Assembly (NCBI GenBank): GCA_018381425.1
Contig: JAGZRY010000121.1
Location: forward strand, 1-5,459
Length of the DNA: 5,459 nt
Origin: Haemophilus parainfluenzae
Lineage (GTDB): Bacteria; Pseudomonadota; Gammaproteobacteria; Enterobacterales; Pasteurellaceae
Direction of reading: 5' to 3'
Position 1 is the first letter of the stretch, and each line of letters starts with the position of its first letter. Under the pieces are notes generated by a model. The model was not told the origin of the DNA, made no database searches, and was given only the letters and a program-made list of their open reading frames with translations. Below, in pieces: positions 1 to 5,459 of the stretch. The position numbers and the translations under genes were made by a program.

Positions 1-693
1 CGCTAAAGAGGCCGTTTCTGTGCGTAACACACGCTTTCCTAATAAAATTTCAGTAAATCCTTGTTGTTCAGTTTGAGCGATTTCTTGAGGTGATAAACCG
101 CCTTCTGAACCAATAAGCAAACGAACCCCTTCTTTGGGAATAGAAGGCAAGGTTTTAATAGAATATTGGGCTCTTGGATGTAAATTCAATTTCAACGCGC
201 CATCATTTTCTGCACACCAATCTTGTAATTTCATTAACGGACGAATTTCTGGCACAACGTTACGGCCACATTGTTCACAAGCTGCAATGGCAATTTTTTG
301 CCATTGTTGGATTTTCTTATCCATACGCTCACCATCTAACTTCACGCCACATCGTTCTGACCATAATGGTGTAATCACGTTCACGCCCAACTCTACGGAT
401 TTTTGAATGGTAAATTCCATTCGATCACCACGTGAAATAACCTGCCCTAAATGAATCGATAAATTCGACTCTTTATCACTTAATTCACAACCAAGAATAT
501 CCACCTTAACGGCCTTTTTGCTCGCTTCAATAATTTTCGCTGGATAAATATGATTACTTCCATCAAATAATTCAATTTGCTCACCTTCAGTCATACGAAG
601 CACACGTCCTACGTGATTAGCCGCGTCCTCTGAAAGTTGGCAAATAGATTGATTTTTAAGGGATTCGGGATGATAAATTCTTGGAATTCGCAT
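1..693 (-). CDS. rsmE: RsmE, 16S rRNA (uracil-1498-N3)-methyltransferase, 3' end cut by window edge
   Basis: Cytoplasmic SAM-dependent enzyme that N3-methylates U1498 of 16S rRNA in the assembled 30S subunit. The frame is open from an ATG at 691-693 to base 1, giving 231 residues; the family is usually about 243-245, so roughly a dozen C-terminal residues lie outside the window. It begins MRIPRIYHP, as in E. coli RsmE. An N-terminal PUA-like part carries RVLRM (30-34) and LFDGSN (42-47). The SPOUT (trefoil-knot) part carries HLGQVISRG (81-89), ACEQCGR (138-144), KLNLHPRA (168-175), the SAM-loop motif IGSEGGLS (194-201) and [11 protein letters not shown] (218-228). The SAM loop has Ser where E. 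coli has Pro (IGPEGG), probably a lineage variant. No Shine-Dalgarno sequence precedes the ATG. The gene runs in the same direction as fadR, 68 bp downstream of it, with a hairpin between them. Identity is very secure. Confidence 0.97.
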   Translation of the reverse strand, partial: MRIPRIYHPESLKNQSICQLSEDAANHVGRVLRMTEGEQIELFDGSNHIYPAKIIEASKKAVKVDILGCELSDKESNLSIHLGQVISRGDRMEFTIQKSVELGVNVITPLWSERCGVKLDGERMDKKIQQWQKIAIAACEQCGRNVVPEIRPLMKLQDWCAENDGALKLNLHPRAQYSIKTLPSIPKEGVRLLIGSEGGLSPQEIAQTEQQGFTEILLGKRVLRTETASLA

Positions 694-707
694 AATATTG
701 AGTCTTT

Positions 708-736
708 GATATAAGGAAAAGTGCGGTCATTTTCAA
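708..736 (-). promoter_or_regulatory. Putative sigma-70 promoter for rsmE, embedded in the uptake-signal hairpin
   Basis: On the minus strand, TTGAAA (731-736, five of six matches to the -35 consensus) is followed by a 17-bp spacer and TATATC (708-713, four of six matches to the -10 consensus). The -35 overlaps the hairpin loop, and the 3' uptake-signal arm forms most of the spacer. A start about 7 nt beyond the -10 would fall near 701, leaving a leader of only about 8 nt before the rsmE ATG. That fits the missing Shine-Dalgarno sequence. This is inferred from consensus and spacing only. Confidence 0.45.
719..727 (+). repeat. DNA uptake signal sequence (Hin type), + orientation
   Basis: Exact nine-base core AAGTGCGGT, preceded by AA and followed by CATTTT, which resembles the AT-rich flank of the extended Haemophilus uptake signal. 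It marks DNA for uptake by natural competence in Haemophilus, Aggregatibacter and Pasteurella-type Pasteurellaceae. It forms one arm of the hairpin with the copy at 736-744. Confidence 0.92.
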
Positions 737-744
737 CCGCACTT
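736..744 (-). repeat. DNA uptake signal sequence (Hin type), - orientation
   Basis: Exact reverse-complement core ACCGCACTT, followed by TT. It is the second arm of the intergenic hairpin; on the minus strand its AT-rich flank is TGAAAA. Confidence 0.92.
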
Positions 745-761
745 TTAATATTATTCTGCTG

Positions 762-1481
762 CTATAAATCTTTTGGCAAATTTTCTAAAATGGCTCGCCA
801 GTAAGCGGAAGTAACTTGTTTGTGTTTACGAATACAGTCCACCACCAAATCTGACTGGCCTTTTTCGCAAATCTCACGCAATTCAACATAGAAATCATAA
901 GTTACTTGGCGATGTTTTTCTTCGCTGAAAAACAATAACCCTATTTTGTGATAAACCCCACGCAAACTGTTAAAAATCAAACGATAGAAAGGTTTATTAG
1001 CCATTACGGTAAACTGACGAAATAGCGCATAGTCAAATTCCATATAGCTTTCAGCAGTATTTTCTAATGAATCTAGCCCCTTAAACAAACCAACCGAAGC
1101 TTTAGACGAATTTTTTACAGCTTCATAAATATAAGATTCAGACATACGACTACGCAATGAAAGCATATTTTCAATGATTAACGGCGCGCTTTGACGATCT
1201 AAAGTAATTAAGGTTTCAATAATGCTTGGACCCGCTGTATCCCAAATATCATTGACTTTTGTCGGTTTGCCATGTTGAATGGTAAGCCAGCCATCACGAG
1301 CCAAACGCTGTAATACCTCACGTAATGTCGTGCGTGTGACGCCGATTTTATCAGCTAAATCACGTTCAGAAGGAAGGTTAGTGCCAGCGGGAAATACATC
1401 ATCCCAAATACTTCTAACAATATATTCTTCGGCAAGCGCGGCTGGGCTTTGAGCCCGTAAAAGGGTATTATCTGTTTGCAT
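762..1481 (-). CDS. fadR: FadR, GntR-family fatty acid metabolism regulator
   Basis: Acyl-CoA-responsive dimeric transcription factor; in E. coli it represses fatty-acid degradation and activates unsaturated fatty-acid synthesis (fabA, fabB). The product is 239 residues, the same length as E. coli FadR. The N-terminal winged helix spans about residues 10-76 and includes LPSERDLADKIGVTRTTLRE (36-55) and the nearly invariant RLARDGWLTIQHGKPTKV. R40, R50, R54 and H70 match the E. coli DNA-contact residues R35, R45, R49 and H65. The helical C-terminal domain (about 80-239) binds acyl-CoA; W228 matches E. coli W223, but K221 replaces G216 and T224 replaces S219. The ATG at 1479-1481 is chosen because its product aligns from AQSPA onward and has family length; an in-frame GTG at 1538 adds 19 unrelated hydrophobic residues. 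Its Shine-Dalgarno sequence is weak. It is divergent from nhaB across 133 bp, as in E. coli, and probably autoregulated. Confidence 0.96.
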   Translation of the reverse strand: MQTDNTLLRAQSPAALAEEYIVRSIWDDVFPAGTNLPSERDLADKIGVTRTTLREVLQRLARDGWLTIQHGKPTKVNDIWDTAGPSIIETLITLDRQSAPLIIENMLSLRSRMSESYIYEAVKNSSKASVGLFKGLDSLENTAESYMEFDYALFRQFTVMANKPFYRLIFNSLRGVYHKIGLLFFSEEKHRQVTYDFYVELREICEKGQSDLVVDCIRKHKQVTSAYWRAILENLPKDL

Positions 1482-1547
1482 GAGTATGAAATAAATATAA
1501 AAAAGTCTAAAAAGATCAAAAAAATGTGATTTATTCACTAAATCTTC

Positions 1548-1564
1548 AACTGGTCTATTATCCT
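1548..1564. promoter_or_regulatory. Putative FadR operator (one strong half-site)
   Basis: AACTGGTC at 1548-1555 matches the left half of the E. coli FadR operator (AACTGGTCNGACC-type palindrome) in all eight positions. The right half, ATTATCCT, is poorly conserved. The site overlaps the predicted fadR -10 hexamer (1557-1562) and start region and lies at the -35 of the predicted nhaB promoter, where bound FadR could block either. FadR recognising it is inference from the match and from the location next to fadR. Confidence 0.55.
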
Positions 1565-1585
1565 TTAAAGCAGTATATATTACAA
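1557..1585 (-). promoter_or_regulatory. Putative fadR promoter
   Basis: On the minus strand: TTGTAA at 1580-1585 (four of six -35 matches), a 17-bp spacer, and GATAAT at 1557-1562 (five of six -10 matches). Transcription would start near 1550, inside the FadR half-operator, giving a leader of about 70 nt before the ATG at 1481. The rest of that leader is AT-rich with no evident structure. Confidence 0.5.
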
Positions 1586-1586
1586 T
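1558..1586 (+). promoter_or_regulatory. Putative nhaB-dsbB promoter
   Basis: TACAAT at 1581-1586 matches five of six -10 bases and is followed by 28 nt to the nhaB ATG. The best -35 at 17-bp spacing is TTATCC (1558-1563), a weak three of six. The -10 overlaps the fadR -35 on the other strand, so the two polymerases would compete. The TATATT at 1576-1581 is an alternative -10 with no better -35. Confidence 0.4.
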
Positions 1587-1614
1587 GACAGGACTATAAA
1601 AAACGGAGTTCGAT

Positions 1615-3153
1615 ATGACTTACACACAAGCATTTATGAAAAACTTTCTGGGAACGAGTCCAGATTGGTATAAATTAACCATTATTGCCTTCCTGGTAAT
1701 TAATCCAATTTTATTTTTTTGGGTAAGCCCATTTGTGGCTGGCTGGTTACTCGTCGCAGAATTTATTTTCACCCTAGCCATGGCATTAAAATGTTACCCT
1801 CTTCAACCAGGTGGTTTATTAGCATTTGAAGCCATTGCTATTGGTATGACAAATGCGGAACACGTTAAAGCAGAGATCGTAGCAAACTTTGAAGTGGTTT
1901 TACTTTTAATCTTCATGGTGGCTGGTATTTATTTTATGAAGCAACTTTTGCTTTATGTCTTCACCAAACTATTAGTGCGCATTCGTTCTAAAATCGCCCT
2001 TTCTTTAGCATTCTGTTTCAGTGCTGCCTTTCTTTCAGCATTCTTAGATGCACTAACAGTTGTAGCAGTCATTATCAGTGTTGCCATGGGGTTCTATGGG
2101 GTTTATCACAAAGTCGCATCAGGCAAAAACCTACAGGATGCGGTTGATATTTCTGATGATAACAAAATCAATAATCACGAAACCTTAGAAAAATTCCGCT
2201 CTTTCTTACGTAGTTTAATGATGCACGCTGGCATGGGGACTGCACTCGGTGGTGTAATGACCATGGTGGGCGAACCACAAAACTTAATCATTGCAGAACA
2301 AGCTAAATGGAATTTCATTGAATTTTTCTTCCGTATGGCGCCAGTCACTGTTCCTGTCTTTATCTGTGGATTACTCACTTGTATTTTAGTTGAAAAATTT
2401 AAAGCATTCGGTTATGGCGAAAAACTACCAGAAGAAGTATGGCAAGTCTTAGCGGATTTAGATCGCGAAAATGCACAAAAAATGTCTAAACAAGATAAGA
2501 TTCGTCTTTCTGTCCAAGCTATTATCGCGGTTTGGTTGATCTTAGGCTTAGCCTTCCACTTAGCGGCTGTCGGCTTGATTGGTTTAAGTGTGATTATTCT
2601 TGCAACAACCTTTACAGGTGTAACTGATGAACATGCCATTGGTAAATCATTCCAAGAAAGTTTACCTTTCACTGCGTTATTAGTGGTATTTTTCTCTATT
2701 GTTGCGGTGATTATCGATCAAAAACTCTTTGCGCCAATTATTCACTTCGTATTAAGTTCTGAAGAGAAAACACAGTTAGCGCTATTCTACGGTTTCAACG
2801 GTTTACTTTCCGCAATTTCGGATAACGTATTCGTTGCAACGGTTTATATCAATGAAGCGAAACATGCGCTTGCGACAGGTGCTATTGCACCGCATCAATT
2901 TGAATTACTTGCTGTAGCAATCAATACAGGGACAAACTTACCTTCTGTTGCGACACCAAACGGTCAAGCTGCATTCTTGTTCTTACTCACATCATCGCTT
3001 GCACCGTTAATTAAACTTTCTTATGGTAGAATGGTCTACATGGCATTGCCTTATACTATTGTATTAACGTTAGTTGGTTTCCTTTCAATTGAATTTATAC
3101 TACCTGGGGTAACAATTTGGCTTGCTAACCTTGGCTTAATTCTTCCAATTTAA
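1615..3153 (+). CDS. nhaB: NhaB, Na+/H+ antiporter
   Basis: Inner-membrane secondary transporter that expels Na+ in exchange for H+, supporting sodium tolerance and pH balance. The product is 512 residues, against 513 in E. coli NhaB, and starts with the typical [20 protein letters not shown]. Hydrophobic segments lie near residues 21-60, 92-120, 126-162, 205-225, 240-260, 298-332, 350-380, 388-412, 450-465 and 473-510. Conserved stretches include [10 protein letters not shown] (143-152), whose buried D145 corresponds to the conserved intramembrane aspartate studied in Vibrio Nha[15 protein letters not shown] (212-225); [11 protein letters not shown] (401-411); and [18 protein letters not shown] (436-453). 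The long charged loop around 163-200 is probably cytoplasmic. An ACGGAG ribosome-binding site (1603-1608) sits 6 nt before the ATG. dsbB follows after 18 bp, so the two are co-transcribed. Confidence 0.97.
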   Translation: MTYTQAFMKNFLGTSPDWYKLTIIAFLVINPILFFWVSPFVAGWLLVAEFIFTLAMALKCYPLQPGGLLAFEAIAIGMTNAEHVKAEIVANFEVVLLLIFMVAGIYFMKQLLLYVFTKLLVRIRSKIALSLAFCFSAAFLSAFLDALTVVAVIISVAMGFYGVYHKVASGKNLQDAVDISDDNKINNHETLEKFRSFLRSLMMHAGMGTALGGVMTMVGEPQNLIIAEQAKWNFIEFFFRMAPVTVPVFICGLLTCILVEKFKAFGYGEKLPEEVWQVLADLDRENAQKMSKQDKIRLSVQAIIAVWLILGLAFHLAAVGLIGLSVIILATTFTGVTDEHAIGKSFQESLPFTALLVVFFSIVAVIIDQKLFAPIIHFVLSSEEKTQLALFYGFNGLLSAISDNVFVATVYINEAKHALATGAIAPHQFELLAVAINTGTNLPSVATPNGQAAFLFLLTSSLAPLIKLSYGRMVYMALPYTIVLTLVGFLSIEFILPGVTIWLANLGLILPI

Positions 3154-3171
3154 TAAAACATAGGAGAGAGA

Positions 3172-3705
3172 ATGCTCGACTTTTTTAAGCAATTGTCCCT
3201 TAAGCGTTCGGCATGGATCTTTTTGGCATTTACTGCATTTGCCTTAGAATCGACCGCACTTTATTTTCAATATAGTATGGGGTTACAACCTTGCGTACTT
3301 TGTGTTTATGAACGTTTAGCTGTTGTGGGTTTATTCGTCGCTGGTCTTATCGGCGCCTTAGCCCCTAGTTCACTTATTGTCCGCATTCTTGCTCTTATTG
3401 TGGGTTTATTTAGTGCAATCAAAGGATTAATGATCTCAATTCGTCACCTTGATTTACAAATGAACCCTGCGCCATGGAAACAATGTGAATTTATACCAAA
3501 CTTTCCAGAAACGTTACCATTCCATAAATGGCTACCTGCGGTGTTCAATCCAACTGGTAGCTGTAATGAAAGCCAATGGTCACTTTTCGGCATCACGATG
3601 GTGCAATGGTTGGTATTTATTTTCGCTGTCTATGTCATTGTGTTGGGATTAATTACACTTTCGCAAGTGAAGAAAAGTCGAAATCGACGCCTCATTTTTA
3701 AGTAG
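3172..3705 (+). CDS. dsbB: DsbB, disulfide bond formation protein
   Basis: Inner-membrane quinone-linked oxidase that re-oxidises periplasmic DsbA, passing electrons to ubiquinone or menaquinone. The 177 residues (176 in E. coli) form four predicted membrane helices at about 14-34, 47-64, 68-90 and 140-164. Both redox pairs are present: C41-V-L-C44 in the first periplasmic loop, and C105 with C131 in the second. R48 in the YERLA motif and W136 shortly after the last cysteine match the quinone-site arginine and the W135 region of E. coli DsbB. The basic tail (VKKSRNRRLIFK) is cytoplasmic. AGGAG at 3162-3166, 5 nt from the ATG, is a strong ribosome-binding site. It is second gene of the nhaB operon, an order shared with E. 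coli. Residues 28-30 (TAL) are encoded by a perfect uptake signal. Confidence 0.97.
   Translation: MLDFFKQLSLKRSAWIFLAFTAFALESTALYFQYSMGLQPCVLCVYERLAVVGLFVAGLIGALAPSSLIVRILALIVGLFSAIKGLMISIRHLDLQMNPAPWKQCEFIPNFPETLPFHKWLPAVFNPTGSCNESQWSLFGITMVQWLVFIFAVYVIVLGLITLSQVKKSRNRRLIFK
3253..3261 (-). repeat. DNA uptake signal sequence (Hin type) inside dsbB
   Basis: Exact ACCGCACTT core followed by TATTTTC, so the AT-rich flank on this side does not form the usual extended motif except on the reading AAAGTGCGGTCGATTC of the minus strand. It encodes Thr-Ala-Leu (residues 28-30) in the first membrane helix of DsbB, where these residues are easily tolerated. Confidence 0.88.
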
Positions 3706-3719
3706 TCTAATCGCATACT

Positions 3720-3751
3720 AAAAAGCCTAGAGAGATCCTCTAGGCTTTTTT
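3720..3751. terminator. Bidirectional intrinsic terminator between dsbB and the DUF1294 gene
   Basis: AAAAGCCTAGAG (3721-3732) pairs perfectly with CTCTAGGCTTTT (3738-3749) around a 5-nt loop (AGATC); one more A-T pair extends it. It lies 15 nt after the dsbB stop, with a T6 run at 3746-3751. On the minus strand the stem ends in CTTTTTAGT, so it can also stop the glyA-DUF1294 transcript, whose last stop codon is 26 nt away. Confidence 0.9.
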
Positions 3752-3776
3752 ATTACTGAAAGTTATTCTGCCAACA

Positions 3777-4052
3777 TTATTCAAGAAAGAAATACCAATA
3801 AGGCATTAAGATCAACCAAACAAAGGCACTGAGAATAACAACAAATTTAAAACTGAAGTGTTTTGTTTTATGACGAAAGCGTTTCATCCCGCAATAAACA
3901 CCAATAAACCCACCAAGAAGGCTTAATAGAAAGAAAGTATTTTCAGAAATTCGCCAGCCATGACGAACCGCGCGGACTTTGTCTTTCCACATAAAAAAAT
4001 AAGCGGCGATATTTACCGCCGCTAACATCACAAATAAAAGCTGAATCAGCAT
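3777..4052 (-). CDS. DUF1294 family small membrane protein, function unknown
   Basis: A 91-residue protein with three hydrophobic segments (about 2-21, 39-55 and 68-88). It carries the DUF1294 signature: DKVRA (24-28), the WRISENTF turn (33-40), LLGGFIGVYCGMKRFRHKT (45-63) and HFSF (65-68). Family members are usually either stand-alone membrane proteins of this size or fused behind a cold-shock-like domain; this one lacks the extra domain. No biochemical role is established. Its ATG overlaps the glyA stop by one base (TAATG) and no Shine-Dalgarno sequence is visible within the end of glyA, so translation probably depends on ribosomes finishing glyA. It is convergent with dsbB across the terminator at 3720-3751. 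Family assignment is from the motif pattern and is fairly secure. Confidence 0.88.
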   Translation of the reverse strand: MLIQLLFVMLAAVNIAAYFFMWKDKVRAVRHGWRISENTFFLLSLLGGFIGVYCGMKRFRHKTKHFSFKFVVILSAFVWLILMPYWYFFLE

Positions 4053-5314
4053 TATGCGTAAACAGGAAGACGTTTACAAATTGCTAATACTTTTTCTTTA
4101 GTTTCAGCAATCACTTGTTCTTCATTTTCTTTGCCTAAAGCATCTAAAACATCACACATCCAGCCAGCTAATTCACGCACATCATTTTCATTGAAACCAC
4201 GGCGAGTCACAGATGGTGTACCTACACGAATACCTGAAGTAACAAATGGTTTTTGCGGATCGTTTGGTACAGCGTTTTTATTCACTGTAATATTTGCTTT
4301 ACCTAATGCTGCATCTGCTGCTTTACCCGTCAATCCTTGTTTGATGAAACTTACTAAGAACAAGTGGTTTTCAGTACCATTTGACACAACGTCATAACCA
4401 CGTTGTTTAAATACTTCAACCATTGCTTTTGCATTTCTCAACACATTTGCTTGGTATTCTTTATATTGAGGCTCTAATGCTTCTTTAAAGCAAACTGCTT
4501 TTGCCGCAATAATATGAACTAATGGACCACCTTGATTTGCAGGGAATACAGATGATTGTAATTTTTTGTAGATTTCTTCATCACCACAAGATGAAAGAAT
4601 TAAACCACCACGCGGACCACCCAATGTTTTATGGGTTGTTGTTGTAACAACATGTGCATGCGGTAGTGGATTTGGATATAAACCCGCTGCAATTAATCCC
4701 GCTACATGCGCCATATCCACAAATAAATACGCACCAACTTCATCTGCGATTTCACGCATTTTCGCCCAATCCACAACTTGTGAATAAGCCGAGAAACCAG
4801 CAACGATAAGTTTTGGTTTACATTCTAATGCTTTTTGACGAACATCTTCATAATCAATTAAGCCATCCGCAGTGATTCCATAAAGCACTGAGTTATAAAT
4901 CTTGCCAGAGAAACTTACTTTTGCACCGTGAGTTAAGTGCCCACCGTGGGCCAAATCCATACCTAAAATAGTATCGCCCGCATTAATCAATGCACCATAC
5001 ACCGCAGCATTAGCTTGTGAACCAGAGTGCGGTTGAACATTCACGTAATCTGCACCAAATAATTCTTTCGCACGGTCAATTGCTAACTGTTCCACAATGT
5101 CAGCATACTCACAACCGCCGTAATAACGTTTACCTGGATAGCCTTCAGCGTATTTATTAGTGAATTGTGAACCTTGAGCTTCCATTACGCGTGGACTCGC
5201 ATAGTTTTCAGATGCGATAAGCTCGATATGCTCTTCTTGACGACGATTTTCGTCCTGAATGGCTTGCCATAGAACTGGATCGTAATCAGCGATGTTCATA
5301 CTTTTTTTAAACAT
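4052..5314 (-). CDS. glyA: GlyA, serine hydroxymethyltransferase
   Basis: Cytoplasmic PLP enzyme that interconverts serine and glycine with tetrahydrofolate and 5,10-methylene-THF, the main source of one-carbon units. The product is 420 residues (417 in E. coli) and numbering matches E. coli up to about residue 390. K229 in TTTTHKT is the PLP Schiff-base lysine. Also present are E57, Y55 and Y65 in [16 protein letters not shown]97-G-S in QPHSGSQA, H126, D200 and H203 in [10 protein letters not shown]228, and R363 in SGIRVGTP, which binds the substrate carboxylate. Small differences: PANQGGP at 258-264 where E. coli has PGGQGGP, and about three extra residues near 395-400. The ATG at 5312-5314 is chosen because [13 protein letters not shown] aligns with the E. 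coli N-terminus and has a GAGGAA ribosome-binding site 6 nt upstream; an in-frame TTG at 5365 adds 17 low-complexity residues. It is first gene of an operon with the DUF1294 gene. Confidence 0.98.
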   Translation of the reverse strand: MFKKSMNIADYDPVLWQAIQDENRRQEEHIELIASENYASPRVMEAQGSQFTNKYAEGYPGKRYYGGCEYADIVEQLAIDRAKELFGADYVNVQPHSGSQANAAVYGALINAGDTILGMDLAHGGHLTHGAKVSFSGKIYNSVLYGITADGLIDYEDVRQKALECKPKLIVAGFSAYSQVVDWAKMREIADEVGAYLFVDMAHVAGLIAAGLYPNPLPHAHVVTTTTHKTLGGPRGGLILSSCGDEEIYKKLQSSVFPANQGGPLVHIIAAKAVCFKEALEPQYKEYQANVLRNAKAMVEVFKQRGYDVVSNGTENHLFLVSFIKQGLTGKAADAALGKANITVNKNAVPNDPQKPFVTSGIRVGTPSVTRRGFNENDVRELAGWMCDVLDALGKENEEQVIAETKEKVLAICKRLPVYA

Positions 5315-5320
5315 TGTGTT

Positions 5321-5326
5321 TTCCTC
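5321..5326 (-). promoter_or_regulatory. glyA ribosome-binding site
   Basis: GAGGAA on the minus strand, 6 nt before the ATG at 5314. It settles that start over the upstream in-frame TTG at 5365, which has no such site at proper distance. Confidence 0.85.
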
Positions 5327-5343
5327 GTTGTTTGAATTATTTG

Positions 5344-5372
5344 TGTATAGTTTACCTGTTTCCAAGTAAAAA
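5344..5372 (-). promoter_or_regulatory. Tentative glyA promoter
   Basis: Overlapping candidate -10 boxes TATACA (5344-5349) and TAAACT (5349-5354) lie 30-35 nt before the ATG. The hexamers at 17-bp spacing are weak: TTTTTA (5367-5372) and TTAAGT (5372-5377), each three of six. A poor -35 fits an activator-dependent promoter, but the exact start cannot be read from the sequence. Confidence 0.35.
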
Positions 5373-5395
5373 CTTAATCAAAAATTTCGATCATA

Positions 5396-5418
5396 TTTTT
5401 CATTATTACAATGAAAAA
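5396..5418. repeat. 9-bp inverted repeat upstream of glyA, overlapping the MetR-type box
   Basis: TTTTTCATT (5396-5404) and AATGAAAAA (5410-5418) are perfect inverted copies separated by ATTAC. The right arm shares TGAA with the MetR-type box at 5412-5424. It may be a second protein-binding element or simply AT-rich symmetry; it lacks the GC content of a terminator. Confidence 0.5.
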
Positions 5419-5424
5419 CATTCA
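5412..5424. promoter_or_regulatory. Putative MetR box upstream of glyA
   Basis: TGAAAAACATTCA fits the enterobacterial MetR consensus TGAANNANNTTCA exactly, and the symmetry extends to AATGAA/TTCATT (5410-5426). Its centre is about 104 nt before the glyA ATG and about 75-80 nt before the likely transcription start, a suitable place for a LysR-type activator. MetR, with homocysteine as co-inducer, activates glyA in E. coli and Salmonella. That it does so here is inference. Confidence 0.55.
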
Positions 5425-5459
5425 TTTATCTAAATCGAGCCTTTTTCTTTCACTAATTT

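Larger units (their letters stand above)
717..746 (-). terminator. Hairpin of two facing uptake signals, likely fadR terminator
   Basis: AAAAGTGCGGT (717-727) and ACCGCACTTTT (736-746) are perfect inverted copies, forming an 11-bp stem with an 8-nt loop. The hairpin begins 15 nt past the fadR stop codon. Read on the minus strand, the stem ends in ACTTTTCC, so the U-run is only four bases and termination may be leaky, allowing some read-through into rsmE. Paired uptake signals acting as intergenic terminators are a known feature of Haemophilus genomes. Confidence 0.75.

Noticed and set aside
134..406. Open frames on the + strand within rsmE
   Set aside because: They lie antisense to a highly conserved gene and have no recognisable protein features.
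1482..1538. N-terminal extension of fadR from an in-frame GTG at 1538
   Set aside because: It would add 19 hydrophobic, unrelated residues and run through the leader. The ATG at 1481 gives 239 residues, the family length, and aligns with E. coli FadR.
2175..2672. Two short minus-strand open frames within nhaB (2175-2378 and 2412-2672)
   Set aside because: Both are antisense to conserved nhaB sequence and show no recognisable family.
4131..4397. Plus-strand open frame within the glyA 3' half
   Set aside because: It is a shadow of conserved glyA codons with no protein-like features.
5025..5033. GAGTGCGGT, a one-mismatch uptake signal
   Set aside because: It falls on the invariant GlyA motif QPHSG, so the resemblance is explained by coding constraint, and the first core base is wrong.
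5315..5365. N-terminal extension of glyA from an in-frame TTG at 5365
   Set aside because: The added residues are low-complexity, cover the predicted promoter and ribosome-binding site, and are absent from known GlyA. The ATG at 5314 has a good GAGGAA site.
5434..5449. Possible terminator half (CGAGCC followed by a T-run) near the right edge
   Set aside because: No matching GGCTCG arm exists to its left in the window, so no hairpin can be formed from the visible sequence.
5315..5459. Riboswitch or small RNA in the glyA leader
   Set aside because: The region is very AT-rich with no conserved glycine- or THF-riboswitch core and no GC-rich helices.
1..5459. Mobile element, CRISPR array, tRNA or novel defence-type system
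   Set aside because: All coding space is filled by conserved chromosomal genes in an order partly shared with E. coli; no transposase, spaced repeats or cloverleaf-like sequence was seen.

Overview
This is an ordinary chromosomal housekeeping segment from a Pasteurellaceae bacterium, most likely Haemophilus or a close relative such as Aggregatibacter. The basis is AT-rich DNA, three exact copies of the Hin-type DNA uptake signal core AAGTGCGGT/ACCGCACTT (two facing each other at 717-746, one inside dsbB), and proteins that read as close relatives of E. coli RsmE, FadR, NhaB, DsbB and GlyA. The species cannot be fixed from the window alone. I found no mobile element, CRISPR array, RNA gene or unknown multi-gene system. 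The interest lies in the compact regulatory DNA between the genes.

Layout: (1) 1-693, minus: rsmE (16S rRNA m3U1498 methyltransferase), cut at its C-terminus by the window edge. (2) 694-761: a short gap holding an uptake-signal hairpin that probably terminates fadR and also carries a plausible rsmE promoter. (3) 762-1481, minus: fadR, the fatty-acid regulator. (4) 1482-1614: a divergent control region with overlapping promoters for fadR and nhaB and a strong FadR half-operator between them. (5) 1615-3153 and 3172-3705, plus: nhaB (Na+/H+ antiporter) and dsbB (disulfide-bond oxidase), a tight pair ending at a strong, probably two-way terminator at 3720-3751. (6) 3777-4052 and 4052-5314, minus: a small DUF1294 membrane protein translationally coupled (TAATG) behind glyA (serine hydroxymethyltransferase). 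(7) 5315-5459: the glyA leader and promoter region, with an exact MetR-type box.

Working together: the fadR / nhaB-dsbB divergent block is the same neighbourhood seen in E. coli, so the order is ancestral rather than newly assembled. FadR probably controls its own promoter and perhaps nhaB. GlyA supplies glycine and one-carbon units, and a MetR box would tie it to methionine/homocysteine status. The DUF1294 protein has no assigned function; its coupling to glyA suggests co-expression, not a proven shared pathway.
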